A stretch of DNA of 64,000 bases from the NCBI GenBank assembly GCA_035772735.1, contig JASDFA010000027.1:37492001-37556000 (forward strand), written 5' to 3'. The number at the start of each line of letters is the position of its first letter. Positions within the stretch are counted from its first letter, which is position 1. A model generated the notes under the pieces. It did not search any database. It had not been told where the DNA came from and saw only the letters and a program-made list of their open reading frames with translations. The position numbers were made by a program, and so were the translations under genes. The DNA comes from Datura wrightii. Taxonomy: Eukaryota > Streptophyta > Magnoliopsida > Solanales > Solanaceae. Shown piece by piece: positions 12,061-23,300 of the stretch.

Positions 12061-13262
12061 ATGAACGCCGATAATGACTTGCTTTCTAAAAAAATACTAC
12101 GAGCATAAAGTGTTAAGAGAAACAAATCTTAAAGAATTATTTAAAGTAATTGAAAGAGTTAAAGATGTAATTGATTCTGTACACTGTTGTTGGCCATGCA
12201 AAGTACGATGGCCGGAGTACACATACGACATATATTGTGACTTATTAACCATGATAAAGCACGAGGCTAGATGTGGTAGATACATGACATGTACTATGCC
12301 TTTAGACCATGTTAAATCACGAGGGCCTAGATGTGGAATATACTGTTCATCGTGCGAGGAACATAGGCCAAGTTATGGCAGGTCAAAACTCTTGTATATA
12401 AAAGAGGATAAGTGGCTTAAGCAATGTACATAATTCCCAGGTTTAATAGATTACAGATTTGTTTGCTTCCATGTTATGTACATATTATTGTCGATATAGC
12501 TTGTTATACTATCCTTAAACTCTATTGTACAAGTTGTATATGATCCATGAGTTTCTTGAGTTAGACCACATAAAATTCAGGTTTCATACTGTGTCCTGTT
12601 ATGATTTACTGAGTTCAACTTATTTAGATATTATTCCTTCCTTACATACTAATACATTCTTTAATACTGATATCCCTATTGCTTGGGAGGCACTATGTTC
12701 ATGCCTGAAGGTCAAGATCGAGGCCTAAATAGACCTCTTCAATAAAAGTTGCTAAGTTTTGTTGTTTTGATAAGCTCTATTCTTCTTGGAGCTGTCAAGT
12801 TAGAGTTTCAACTTATGTTTTATATAGATATATAGATGATGGATAGGTCAAGACCCTATCCTGACTATATGACAGTCAGATTACTCTTAGAGGCTTGTAG
12901 ACGGATAAGATGAGTTGTTAGTATATCTTTTACGGTCTTGCTAGCCTTCTATTGAGATGTTGTACAAATTGTAGCCTACTGGCTTATTGTTTATCTTTTG
13001 ACTCATATTGTGGCCTTCTCGGCCTTATATGTATATATGTGTGTGTTTTGAGTTGTATTACATGCAAAGTATATGTTCTGAAACCTTATCGGTCTTATAC
13101 AAATTATTTATTATAGTATTATCATGGCACTCTTGTTGGCGCAAATGCTATATAGTTTCAGGTAATATGAGTTTTTGAGTGATTTACTCGGTCAAATGAG
13201 GCACCATGTGTCTGTCTAGGCTCCCCAGACTTAGAGCATGATAGTGTAGACAACAAGTGATC
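12061..13262 (+). repeat. Degenerate Tekay-like LTR, 3' portion
   Basis: From about 12640 the sequence follows, on +, the complement of the LTR at 46640-48914: a block near 12660-12730 equals its 'tactgacgcccg..gctgcatt' segment, 'cttagaggcttgtaga' lies at about 12888-12903, and the end 'gaggcaccatgtgtc..gcatgata' at about 13198-13250 matches the LTR terminus that precedes GTGACA. A 119-codon ORF at 12074-12433 shows no family similarity and lies in this repeat; I do not call it a gene. Confidence 0.5.
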
Positions 13263-13264
13263 TC

Positions 13265-16200
13265 GACAATCCTACTCAGTTTAAAGGTTCAGACATAGTT
13301 ATGATAGGTGATGAAAAATAAATCAAAATTACTCATGTTAAAAATAAGGAGATAAGTAATAGCCTACAATTAAAAGATATTTTATTTGTACCTAAGTTAG
13401 AAGAAAAAGTTATTGTTTGTAAGCGAGGTAGAAAGTAACAACAACTGTTTTATAAAATTTATGAATGTCTTCTGAAATTTGCTAACTCTGAATTTATTGT
13501 TAAGGACAAGAAAATAAGGAATCTATTGGAAAAAATGAATAGGAAGGATATTTGTATGCTTTGGATCTAAAGAGTGCATATGGAAAGGTGCATTAAATTT
13601 TAGCTTCTATATGCTCAAGTAAAGCATCAAATGAAGTATGAAATCAACCATTGGGGCATTCAATTTTTAAGACATTGCATTTTTACTATAGTGACCCTAC
13701 TTAGTAGTTGGAGTAAGAACTTTTTTATTTGTACTGCATGTCAAATGGGAAAAATTCCTGAGAAGCCATTTACGAATTCTAATAAAATTGAGATTAAACA
13801 TCTTGACGTACAGTTCAAACAAAAAAGTTCTTATTCCAGCTACTAAAATCATGGAGTCTATTGAAATGTAAATATTATGCCCCAAATCTGAATTTAAATA
13901 TTATGCCCCTAAAAGGATGAACCAACACGCGATGCTTTAACTTTGAATGAGCGAATCATTAATATACATAACTTAGTAGACATAAATCATGAACGAATTA
14001 AAAAAACATAAAGATTTACAAAAAAAAAAAGATATTTAGTTTTACCCATTTAAAAGAAAATCAGATTTTTTCAGCCCCTTTATGAACTTCCAAAGATTGG
14101 TAGAAAATTAATTTGATAGGAAGATCAAAAATTTTTGGAGTTATAAAGAAGGAGAGTTCAGTAGTCAAGTATTTGTTGATCATCTTATCCAATGTGGCAT
14201 TCAACATCAATTGTTTTTATCTGCACACACCTTAGTAGAATGAGTTTGCTGAACGAAAGCACAAATATTTAGTTGAAACTGGTTTAACCTTATTACTCAA
14301 TACTTGTGTTACTTAGTATTTGTGAACTGAAGCATTCATGACAAAGATATACTTCATAAATAGACTTTCTACGCCAATTTTGAAAATGCTCTCACCTCTT
14401 CAGAAGTTACATAAGAGAAATCAGAATACACTAGCATAAGTTTTTTCAACTGTAGATATTTTTTTCCACATTTTCAAGGTTAAAAAAAGAAATAACTTTC
14501 AATCAAAGAATATCTTGCATGTTTTCATTGAATATAGCTCTTTATATAAAGGGTATTATTGTTATCATCCATAAATAAAAAGGTATGTATATGATCAATA
14601 CACGTGTTATTTGATGAACAATGCTTATCTTTTGTTTTTAATGTCACATAAAATATAAAAGAATAACTTTATTTGATGTCTGTATATAGAGAGTTCATTG
14701 AACCCATGAATGCTGTAAACGCCGACAAAAATCCAACTAAACCTGTCGTTGTTGGTCTAATAATGCCAACAGTCGATTACCATTACACTCTATTGGAGTA
14801 TCTTGGTTACTACTCAAGACACAATTACAACTGATTAATTTGAAAACACCCTTATAAAGCTTCTCTCACCTGCAGTGGAACATATTCCTGCTTCATTGAT
14901 GCCTTCATTGGCTGTGTTGCAATCATCTACACCCAACAACACTATAATTTCAAGTCATGCAAACTATTTTCTAACTTTTGCACATGTGAACAACCCCTCT
15001 ACTTCATCTACAATTATAGTTACTTTATTTGGTGACTCTCCAAGTACTAACCTGTCCATTGACTTAACAATTATTAGTGTCTTTCCATTTTATCCTCAAT
15101 CTCTACCAATAATACTCATCGTATGATCACAAGTGCCATATGCCTCAGAATTTTAAACTCTTTTGGCCAATTCCTCCTCAAACACTCGTGAACCTAAAAA
15201 TATCAAGGAGGCTCTATCTTAACCCCACTTACCGCAAGCTATGAGAAAAGAACTACAATATCTATATCAAAACAAAACCTAGAGACTTGTTCAAATGTGA
15301 ACCTCACATGAACATAGTCGGATCAAAATGGGTTTTCAGGACAAATTGAAAGTAGATGTCTCTATTGATAGGTAAAACGCTCACTTGATTGCGAGAAGAT
15401 ATAATCAGATTAAGGGTCTCAACTTTGAAGACATGTTCAATTTCGGTGGTAAAGTCAACTACAATTCATATAGTTTTTAACTCTAGCCACAGTATGGAAA
15501 TGACCGCTTCATCAACTCGACATAAAAAATGCATTTTCCATGAATGACTTAGAGAGCGATTTATATGCAGCAATCATCAGGATTGAATAGACCACCATTC
15601 CTAACCACATATGCCTACTCCAAAGAGATATTTATGGGTTGTGATATGCATCGAAGGCCTAGTTTTAGAAGTGTATTATTAAAGTCCTAATTCACCTTAT
15701 GTTCGTAGAAAGTCATGCTGACTCCTCCTTATTCGTTCTCCATCACAAAGGTGATATTGTCATCCTACTCTTATACGTATATGATATTGTCCCAACCTTT
15801 TGCAATTTGTTTCTCAGTTGAGTTTTCAATTTGCCTTGGAGGATATGTAACACTCCATTTCCTTCTAGGTATTGAAGTTGTGCTTTATGTTGATGGTCTT
15901 TACCTCTACCAGGTGAAGTATATATGCATAATATATTCTTCATAGAACCATGATGCACTATACTAGGGACTCACTCTCCCAAAAAAATGAATTTCACACC
16001 GTACCGCTGAATCTCCTATTAATGGCTCAAGGTATAGAAGTATGGTTGGAACTCTTCAATACCTTACTTCGACAAGTCCCAACCTCATCATGTAGTTAAC
16101 AATTTTGTTTGTTTATACAAGCTCCTATTTTTACACCTGGCAAGGTGTCGAGAATATTCTTCATTACCTAGTTAGCCCTGTCACCTTTGGTCTTCACATC

Positions 16201-16525
16201 AAATATCGGTCCTCATTGTAGGTAGTTGGCTTCTTCAACATTAACTGGGCAGGTTGTGTTCTTACTCATTGATCTACAACTGGACTTCGTGTCTTCTTGG
16301 GTGCTAACTGCATTTCTTGGTCGTCTAAGAAAGCAACACACAATCTCGAAATTCACTGCCAAAGATGAGTATCATGATCTAGCTTCTCTTGCAGTTGAAA
16401 ACGTAGATCCTCCATCTGGTGCAACAACTTGGAGTATCTCTTGATTCCCTCCTATGCTTTATTCTGACAACATTAGTATGTTGCACTACACAAATGATCT
16501 GATTTATTCGCGAGAAGGTTTCCAC
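13265..16525 (+). pseudogene. Copia element A: decayed gag-pre-integrase, integrase, RT, RNase H
   Basis: Fragments can be read through many stops and frameshifts. The pre-integrase is at about 13290-13800 (LKDILFVPKLEEKVI; FICTACQMGKIPEKPF). The integrase core is at about 14130-14390 (GIQHQLF..NEFAERKHKYLVETGLTLL). RT is at about 15330-15900 (KARL-like NAHLIARRYNQIKGLNFEDMF). RNase H is at about 16220-16470 (FNINWAGCVLTH..FLGANCISWSSKKATH). This is an old Ty1/copia element of the Retrofit/Ale type. It stops abruptly at 16525, where another element has inserted with a TCCAC duplication, and resumes at 19625. Confidence 0.85.
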
Positions 16526-16975
16526 TGTTGAAAAAATAATATAATAACTTTAAAAAAAAAGTCTTTGAGTATCATTCAATGACTGCGTTATCACATTTTA
16601 GTGTTGGGAATTTTTAATTTTTTATACCCTCTTTATAGTCATTAAATTTTTTATTAGACATTGACATTTATAACCTATGACATATTATAAAATTAATTTC
16701 TCATTATATTCTTTGACCAAAACGTTTAGATAATTCTCCCTATATATATGATAGTCTTCTTTCTTGAGAGAAAGTGAAAATAAGAGAGGAAGAAATATTC
16801 TTCCTACTTTCTGAGTTGTTGCGTTTTCTATCAATATAAAATCGTTGTTAGATTCTGGCTCTTAGTTTTATACTATAAGAGTTTGTTGAATTCTAGGTAA
16901 AATATCCTTAAAGACAGTGTCTCTGACATGCTTCAAACTATGGGAATTTCTGTAATTTATAATATTTTTTCAACA
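16526..16975 (+). repeat. LTR 1 of the short non-autonomous element
   Basis: 450 bp, starts TGTTGAAAAAATA and ends TATTTTTTCAACA. It shares with LTR2 the blocks 'aacctatgacatatta', 'tatatatgatagtcttctt' and 'caatataaaatc.ttgttag'. The preceding 5 bp TCCAC is the left copy of the target duplication. Confidence 0.88.
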
Positions 16976-17523
16976 ATATAAGGATATATAAATCACGGGA
17001 ACAAAAATAAAAATTTTGTTTGATCGAGCGCACTATAAAATTTGTCTCATTGTGATCCATGATGGTGTGTGTATTGTGCAAATCAGCAAAGAAAGTGAGA
17101 ATAAGTTGTAAACTCTCAATCCATTACCATATCTTTTATAGATAGATTGTTCTGCAGAATACACTTGATGGATAGACCTATATGAGTGTGGAGTGGTGCT
17201 GCTTCTATAAATTGTGACAGATTTCTAAAGTACTCATGAATACCAGGACAGGCGCATGGCCTCTTAGCGTAAAACTGCGATAACAACAAAGATTGTGCAA
17301 GTATAATGTGCTAGAATAAGACCATGAGCTCATAAAAGAATTCTTGGTTCATAAAAGTTCTAAACTTCACCAATTGTTCTATAAGTTCAATCTTGTTTTA
17401 TCTAGGTCTGGTTCATAATCCACGAGACACCAAATTCGGTGCATTGTACTCATATATGGAAACCCAACAAAACTTTTTATTTCATTCTATTCCTTATTAT
17501 TCTTTTTGAGATATATGGGGGAT

Positions 17524-19112
17524 TGATCTTGGGCATATTTACAAGCCCAAGTGCTATTTTATATCTTAATTTTAGTCATGCTTATCAATTAAATTAAGTA
17601 TATTCTCATGTGTTTTATATATATTTGTGTAAATGAACTAACCAATGTGATTAGCCCATGTTTGTAGGTGAAATATGCTAAGAAGGGGCTTAATTATGAA
17701 GTTGCATAAGCAAGGAGGAAGTTTGGAATGAAGTGTAAACAAGATGCATGATGGAAGCATGAAAGGAAGGCTACTACACACTGCTAGCATGCCATGCCAG
17801 GCAGGCAGAGCACCAGGCGCCGTGCCACGCCTGTGTGTGCCCGTGCGAGGGCTAGATTTCCAGTAGCCGTGTGCGATGACGCCGTGCCACACTGTACCTT
17901 CTCCGCACCAGCGTCCGCGCCACGTTGTTCCTTCTCCGCGCCAGCGTCCATGCCACTCTGTGCCTTTTCCGCGCTACACTCTGTGCCACTCCTGATGGCA
18001 CTCGACCAACAACCCACCAAGTATCAGATTTCCAGTAAGCAGGTGCGATGAGGCCGTGTCACGAAGGCCAAACAGGGCGTTCAGGTCCGTGACACGGAGG
18101 CATCATTCACACATAAAATTTTCAGTTCCTATAAATTAAATACTTAGTTATTTTATTTCATTATTACGGTATTATTTTGGAAAACACAAAGGAGCAAAGG
18201 AAGAATGAAGGAAACTCTACCTAGGATTTGTTTTCTTTTATTCTTCCACTCTTGTCTTTCATGAATTAAAAACTCAAGGATGAATTCTTATATTAGCATG
18301 AATGGCTAAAACCCTTACTCTAGGGTTGAGGCCACATGACATGATTATATTAGCGTAAATTTCATATGATTCAAGTTTTCATTGTTGTTTGTCTTGTATT
18401 CTTGTTATTATTCATTTTAATGCTTGATCACCATTAAAATGAACTTGTTATTCTCAGGAAAACTCGAAAGAGCAAAACCTAGGATAAAACTAGGAATGCA
18501 GGACGTGAGTTTAAGCCTTTAGGGCTAATTCGTGGTTAGGATAGCAATATACCTAATTCGCCTCACTTGGTTCTAAAACGGAAAGATAGCTAGACACCTA
18601 ATCAGAATTGTCATCACCACTCTTTGATGTAGTTGTTAGGCCAAGTTAGGTAAAATGGTTAAAGGTTTAAAAGTCCATAACCAAGGGCATTAACCCCGTA
18701 AACCACTCTACATAGATAATTACATATGAATTAGGTTGTCACATCCTTGCTCAACGATGTAGTTGTGAGGTTAATTCAATTCTATTTAGAAGCTTAAAAG
18801 ACCATGAACATGGTAGTTATTTTGTGAGATAATAAATGAAAGCAAACACTTGAACCGTTGTGAATTGAAGCTATATATGAATGTTTGGCCTTGACCCTGG
18901 ATTCTTCTCATTTATTTTTTTTCAATTACTTTATGATCACACTTAGATTTAGAAACAAACCTCAAATCTTGGAACATTAGCACTTTTGAAAATTTTAATT
19001 TAATACTTAAACTTGATAAATCACTAAATAGTGTAGTCCCTGTGAGTTCAACATCCGACTTTTAAAGAGTCACTGTATTTCTTGTATGACCGCGTGCGTT
19101 GGAGGCGTAACA
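17524..19112 (+). repeat. Athila-family solo LTR, TSD GGGAT
   Basis: 1589 bp beginning TGATCTTGGGC and ending GGCGTAACA, bounded by GGGAT at 17519-17523 and 19113-19117. It aligns with the LTR at 8084-9587 at both ends, including a GC-rich block of CCGTGTCACGA-type motifs at 17780-18110 and the terminal 'gtagtccctgtg' segment. No internal sequence remains, so this is the product of LTR-LTR recombination. The 85-codon ORF at 17794-18051 is only the GC-rich block read through. Confidence 0.92.
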
Positions 19113-19117
19113 GGGAT

Positions 19118-19624
19118 TGTTGAAAAAATAATGTAATATCCCAAAAACATCTATCTTTGATTACCATTCAATGGCTGCATTATTACATTTTAGTATTGGC
19201 AAGTTTCAATTCTTTAGGCCCTCTTTTTAGTCAATAATCTTTTTTATTAGCCATTGATATTTGTAACCTATGACATATTATGAGAATTAATTTCTCGTTA
19301 TATTCTTTGACGAAAAAGTTTAGATTATTTTCCCTATATATATGATAGTCTTCTTCCTTGAAAGAAAGTGAAAATAAGAGGGAAAGAAATATTCTTCCTA
19401 CTTTCTGATTTGTTGACTTTGCTATCAAAAAAATAGTCTTCTTTCTACTTTTTGAGTTGCTGGTTTTCTATCAATATAAAATCTTTGTTAGATTCTGGCA
19501 CCTAGTTTTATGCTAGAAAAACTTGTTGAATCCTAGGAATACACTTCCACCGGATGAAATATGACAATATTTCTAAATGCCTCAAGCTATAAAAATTTCC
19601 GTGATTTATAATATTTTTTCAAAA
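19118..19624 (+). repeat. LTR 2 of the short non-autonomous element
   Basis: 507 bp, starts TGTTGAAAAAATA directly after the GGGAT duplication of the solo LTR and ends TATTTTTTCAAAA, one base different from the CAACA end of LTR1. An internal partial duplication of the 'cttcttyctac/gagttg' segment (about 19390-19470) accounts for the extra length over LTR1. TCCAC follows at 19625. Confidence 0.88.
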
Positions 19625-19730
19625 TCCACTTAGGCAGTGGTTACAAAATATTTACTTTTCTTGACACAAATACTTGATATTCTTATGAAGGCCTTGCCGA
19701 AGCATTCGTTTCAGCTTTCACGGAGCAAAC
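19625..19730 (+). pseudogene. Copia A fragment: RNase H C-terminus
   Basis: After the TCCAC duplication the copia A reading frame resumes and gives DTNT-DILMKALPKHSFQLSRSKL, the typical copia RNase H tail. It is cut at 19730 by the insertion of copia B (CAAAC duplication) and continues after 24824 as L-GVVLLPSSNLRG. This fixes the order of events in the nest. Confidence 0.88.
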
Positions 19731-20113
19731 TGAAAGATTTCTAGCACATATCTAGAAATTTCTTTTTTACCCACCATTGTTGAATTATTCATTCAACACC
19801 TACCCAAGCCACCATTGTTGAATTATTCATTCAACACCTACCCAAGCCACCATTGTTGAAGAAGAAAGTTTCCCCTTTCACACCTCCATTCATACCACCT
19901 CAACCCTCTATAAAAGGAGGGTTAATCTTCATTGTATATCATCCACCAAAGAGTGAATACATCTCTAAGAGAGTAGTTCCTAGTGAGTGGAGTGAGTTTT
20001 GAGAGTTTTTTTGTGAGTTTGAAAATCTCTTTGTAAATTCTATTCTTGAGTAATAGAGTTTTATTTTTCTCTCAAATTATTCCTTACAACTCCGTAATGA
20101 TCCTGTGATAACA
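19731..20113 (+). repeat. 5' LTR of copia B
   Basis: 383 bp, TGAAAGATTT..GTGATAACA, preceded by the CAAAC duplication. It contains two tandem 38-bp units (19771-19846) plus a 14-bp partial third copy, each holding the inverted repeat GTTGAAT-TATTC-ATTCAAC. A TATA box lies in 'ccctctataaaagg' (19909-19915). It ends immediately before AG plus the primer binding site. Confidence 0.95.
19909..19915 (+). promoter_or_regulatory. TATA box of copia B 5' LTR
   Basis: TATAAAA in a CCCTC-TATAAAAGG context, about 200 bp before the LTR end and downstream of the 38-bp tandem repeats. This is the expected position for the U3 promoter driving the genomic RNA. The same box is at 24620-24626 in the 3' LTR. 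Confidence 0.75.
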
Positions 20114-20115
20114 AG

Positions 20116-20127
20116 TGGTATCAGAGC
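20116..20127 (+). other. Primer binding site, initiator Met-tRNA
   Basis: TGGTATCAGAGC, two bases after the 5' LTR end. It is complementary to the 3' end of plant initiator methionine tRNA, the usual primer of plant LTR elements. Confidence 0.93.
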
Positions 20128-20393
20128 CTCGTCGGAAGTGCTCATCAGAATTGTGTAAGGCTGAAAATTTTGAGAGTTTCAAAAGTGCTCAAAACTCAAT
20201 TTTGAGTACACCATTGCATTCCTCTCGTCAACACGAGTTCGTACATATTTTCGGAACTAAAATCCGACGTCGTAAGAGCTCCCAAAAGAAATTGAGGAGG
20301 AAGACGATTTACAGTACTCTACTGCAGTAATTTCTGCAAGATTTTTCAGAAATTACATTTCAGTCCCAAATTCGGTGAATTAATCACTGAAAG

Positions 20394-23300
20394 GTGATAA
20401 TGACCACAGAAGAGTCAACATCATCTTCCGGAGCCATGATTATGCTCACTGCCACCAACTACACGCTGTGGAAACCTCGAATGGAAGATCTTCTCAGTTG
20501 TAAAGATTTGTTTGACCTTATAGAAATAAAAGGTGTAAATCCTAATCCCGACAAGTTGTCGGAATGGAAGAAATTAAATCGAAAAACTATTGGTCAAATC
20601 CGACAATGGATTGACCATAGTGTCTTCCACCATGTTGCACAGGAGACAGACGCATATGCCCTCTGGAAGAAGTTGGAAGATATGTACCAGGCCAAGACCG
20701 CTCGGAATAAGGCTTTGTTGATGAGACGCTTAGTCAACATGAAGCTGAAAAGTGGAATTTCAGTTGCCGAGCATACCAGTGAGTTCCAGAGCCTGGTGAA
20801 CCAGTTATCATGTGTAGAGATGCCGCTTGGTGATGAAGTTCAGGCACTTCTACTTCTGAGTTCTCTCCCCGACAGTTGGGAAACGCTGGTGGTTTCTCTC
20901 AGCAACTCGGCCCCAGATGGAAAACTTACCATGTCTATGGTTAAAGATGCCCTGTTCAATGAAGAGGCAAGGAGAAAGGACATGGGCACAGATCAGACCC
21001 ATGCCCTTATTACAGAAAATCGTGGGAGACAACAAGGGAAACAACGAAGGAGTAGTGGAGGCAAATGGAGAGGCAGGAGCAAGAGCAGGGGTAGATCCAC
21101 AGATGGCAGAAAACCAGCATTCAAGTGCCATTATTGTGGAATAGAGGGTCATATGAAGAAGAATTGCTATAAATGGCTAGAAGAGCAAGGCCAGAGCAGT
21201 TCGCAATCGAAGAATAAGGGTGGAGAAACACTAGTTACTATCCCTGGAGATGTAGCTTTCTGTTCAACACATTATGAGACATGTCTTCACGTGTCAAAAG
21301 AAGACACGGAATGGGTGGTAGATACTGCAGCATCTTACCACGTAACTCCTCATAAGGAATACTTCACAACATACAAAGCCGGTGACTTTGGAGCTGTGAA
21401 AATGGGAAATTCCAGTTTCTCTGGGATTGTAGGAATTGGTGATGTACAAATAAAGACAAGTTCCGGTAGTACAATTACTCTGAAGGATGTCCGCCATGTG
21501 CCTGACCTTCGGTTGAATTTACTTTCAGGTATAGCTCTTGACAAACAGGGCTATGATAATCACTTCAACAAAGGCACATGGAAGTTATCTAGAGGCGCTA
21601 TGACAGTCGCTCGAGGTCATATTTGTGGCACGTTGTACAAGACTCATGTGAAGATATGTACAGATAGCCTCAACGTAGCAGAAAAGGAGGCTTCACAGAA
21701 TTTGTGGCACCAAAGACTCGGCCACATGAGTGAGAAAGGGTTGTCTACCCTAATAAATAAGGAGCTTATCAATGTTGACAAAGATGTTGCACTAGATCCT
21801 TGCAATCATTGTCTATTTGGTAAACAACATAGAGTCTCGTTCAAATCCTCTTCAACGAGAAGATCAGAGTTGCTCAGTCTAGTACACTCTGATGTTTGCG
21901 GTCCCTTAGAGATTGAATCACTCGGCGGAAACAAATATTTTCTGACATTCATTGATGATGCTTCTCGAAAGGTATGGGTGTATTTCCTGAAGACAAAGGA
22001 CCAGGTGTTCGAGTACTTCAAATTGTTTCATGTCATGGTAGAGCGTGAAACAGGAAAGAAATTAAAGTGTCTACGGTCAGACAATGGAGGCGAATACTCT
22101 TCCAAGGTCTTCGACGTGTATTGCAAAACATATGGTATTCGACACGAGAAAACGGTCCCACGCACCCCTCAACACAATGGTGTAGCCGAAAGAATGAACC
22201 GAACAATCATGGAACGTGTTCGAAGCATGATCAGTATGGCTAAGCTGCCAAAGCCATTCTGGGGAGAAGCAGTCAGAGTCGCCTGTTACCTGATCAACAG
22301 ATCACCATCAGTACCACTGAATTTTGAAGTTCCAGAGAAACTGTGGTCTGGGAAGAATCCATCATACTCACACTTGAGAGTATTTGGATGTTTAGCATAT
22401 GCACATGTATCCAAGGAGCTCAGACAAAAGCTCGATGCAAGGACCACTCCATGCATTTTCATTGGCTATGGAGATGAAGAATTTGGATACAGATTATGGG
22501 ATCCAAAGGAGAAAAAGGTGATCAGAAGTAGGGACGTGGTGTTCCATGAAAACCAGACAATAGAAGACATTGAAAAACCCACAATGTCTCAGAAGTCAAA
22601 TGTTGCTGCTCAGATGACAGAAGTAGTAACAGAATCATTTGTGAGAAATAACGATGAAGTACCAGAAGCAGAAGAAGAGGAAGAAGAGGGTGTTGAGCAG
22701 GGGGAGCCACAAACCCCTCCACCAGAAGCTTCAGGTCCATCACAAGGCTCAGATGATGGTGAATATCCTCAGATTGTCAATCCAGAAGTTCGTAGATCTG
22801 AACGAGGTCGGATTCCATCCAGAAGATATACTGAATCCGAGTATCTTCTGCTTACCGAAGATAGAGAACCAGAGAGTTTTCATGAAGCTATATCTCATAA
22901 GGAAAAAGAAAAATGGCTGCTTGCAATGCAGGATGAAATGGAATCTCTACAGAAAAATCACACTTATGAGATCGTAAAACTTCCAAAAGGGAAGAAGGCA
23001 CTGAAAAATAAATGGGTGTTTAAGCTAAAGAAAGATGGTAGCGGAAAAGTGGTGAAATACAAAGCAAGGTTGGTAGTCAAAGGATTCCAACAGAAGAAAG
23101 GAATCGACTTTGATGAGATCTTTTCACCAGTAGTCAAGATGACTTCAATCAGAGTTATACTTGGATTGGTCGCAAGTATGAACTTGGAGCTTGAACAAAT
23201 GGATGTGAAGACAGCTTTTCTTCATGGAGATTTGAAAGAAGAAATCTATATGGAGCAGCCAGAAGGTTTTGAGGTTTCAGGTGATAACCTCGTATGCAAG

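Larger units (their letters stand above)
16526..19624 (+). mobile_element. Short non-autonomous LTR retrotransposon (LARD/TRIM-like), nested in copia A
   Basis: Two LTRs (16526-16975 and 19118-19624) flank a 548-bp internal region (16976-17523) with no coding capacity. The whole element is bounded by a perfect 5-bp duplication TCCAC (16521-16525 and 19625-19629). The LTR ends form a 13-bp perfect inverted repeat, TGTTGAAAAAATA to TATTTTTTCAACA. A purine-rich run ending ATGGGGGAT precedes LTR2, which fixes the + orientation. No standard primer site was recognised after LTR1. An Athila solo LTR was later inserted exactly at the internal/LTR2 junction, adding 1.6 kb to the apparent length. Confidence 0.85.

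Noticed and set aside
12074..12433. 119-codon Cys-containing ORF
   Set aside because: Lies within degenerate LTR sequence containing an imperfect tandem duplication; no recognisable domain.
14875..15126. 83-codon ORF with Ser/Thr-rich product
   Set aside because: Falls between integrase and RT of the decayed copia A element; a leftover of its variable linker, not a gene.
17794..18051. 85-codon Ala/Arg-rich ORF
   Set aside because: GC-rich palindromic block of the Athila solo LTR; no initiation context and no family.
20115..20330. 71-codon ORF before the copia B gag
   Set aside because: It begins at the primer binding site and lies in the untranslated leader; no similarity to Gag.
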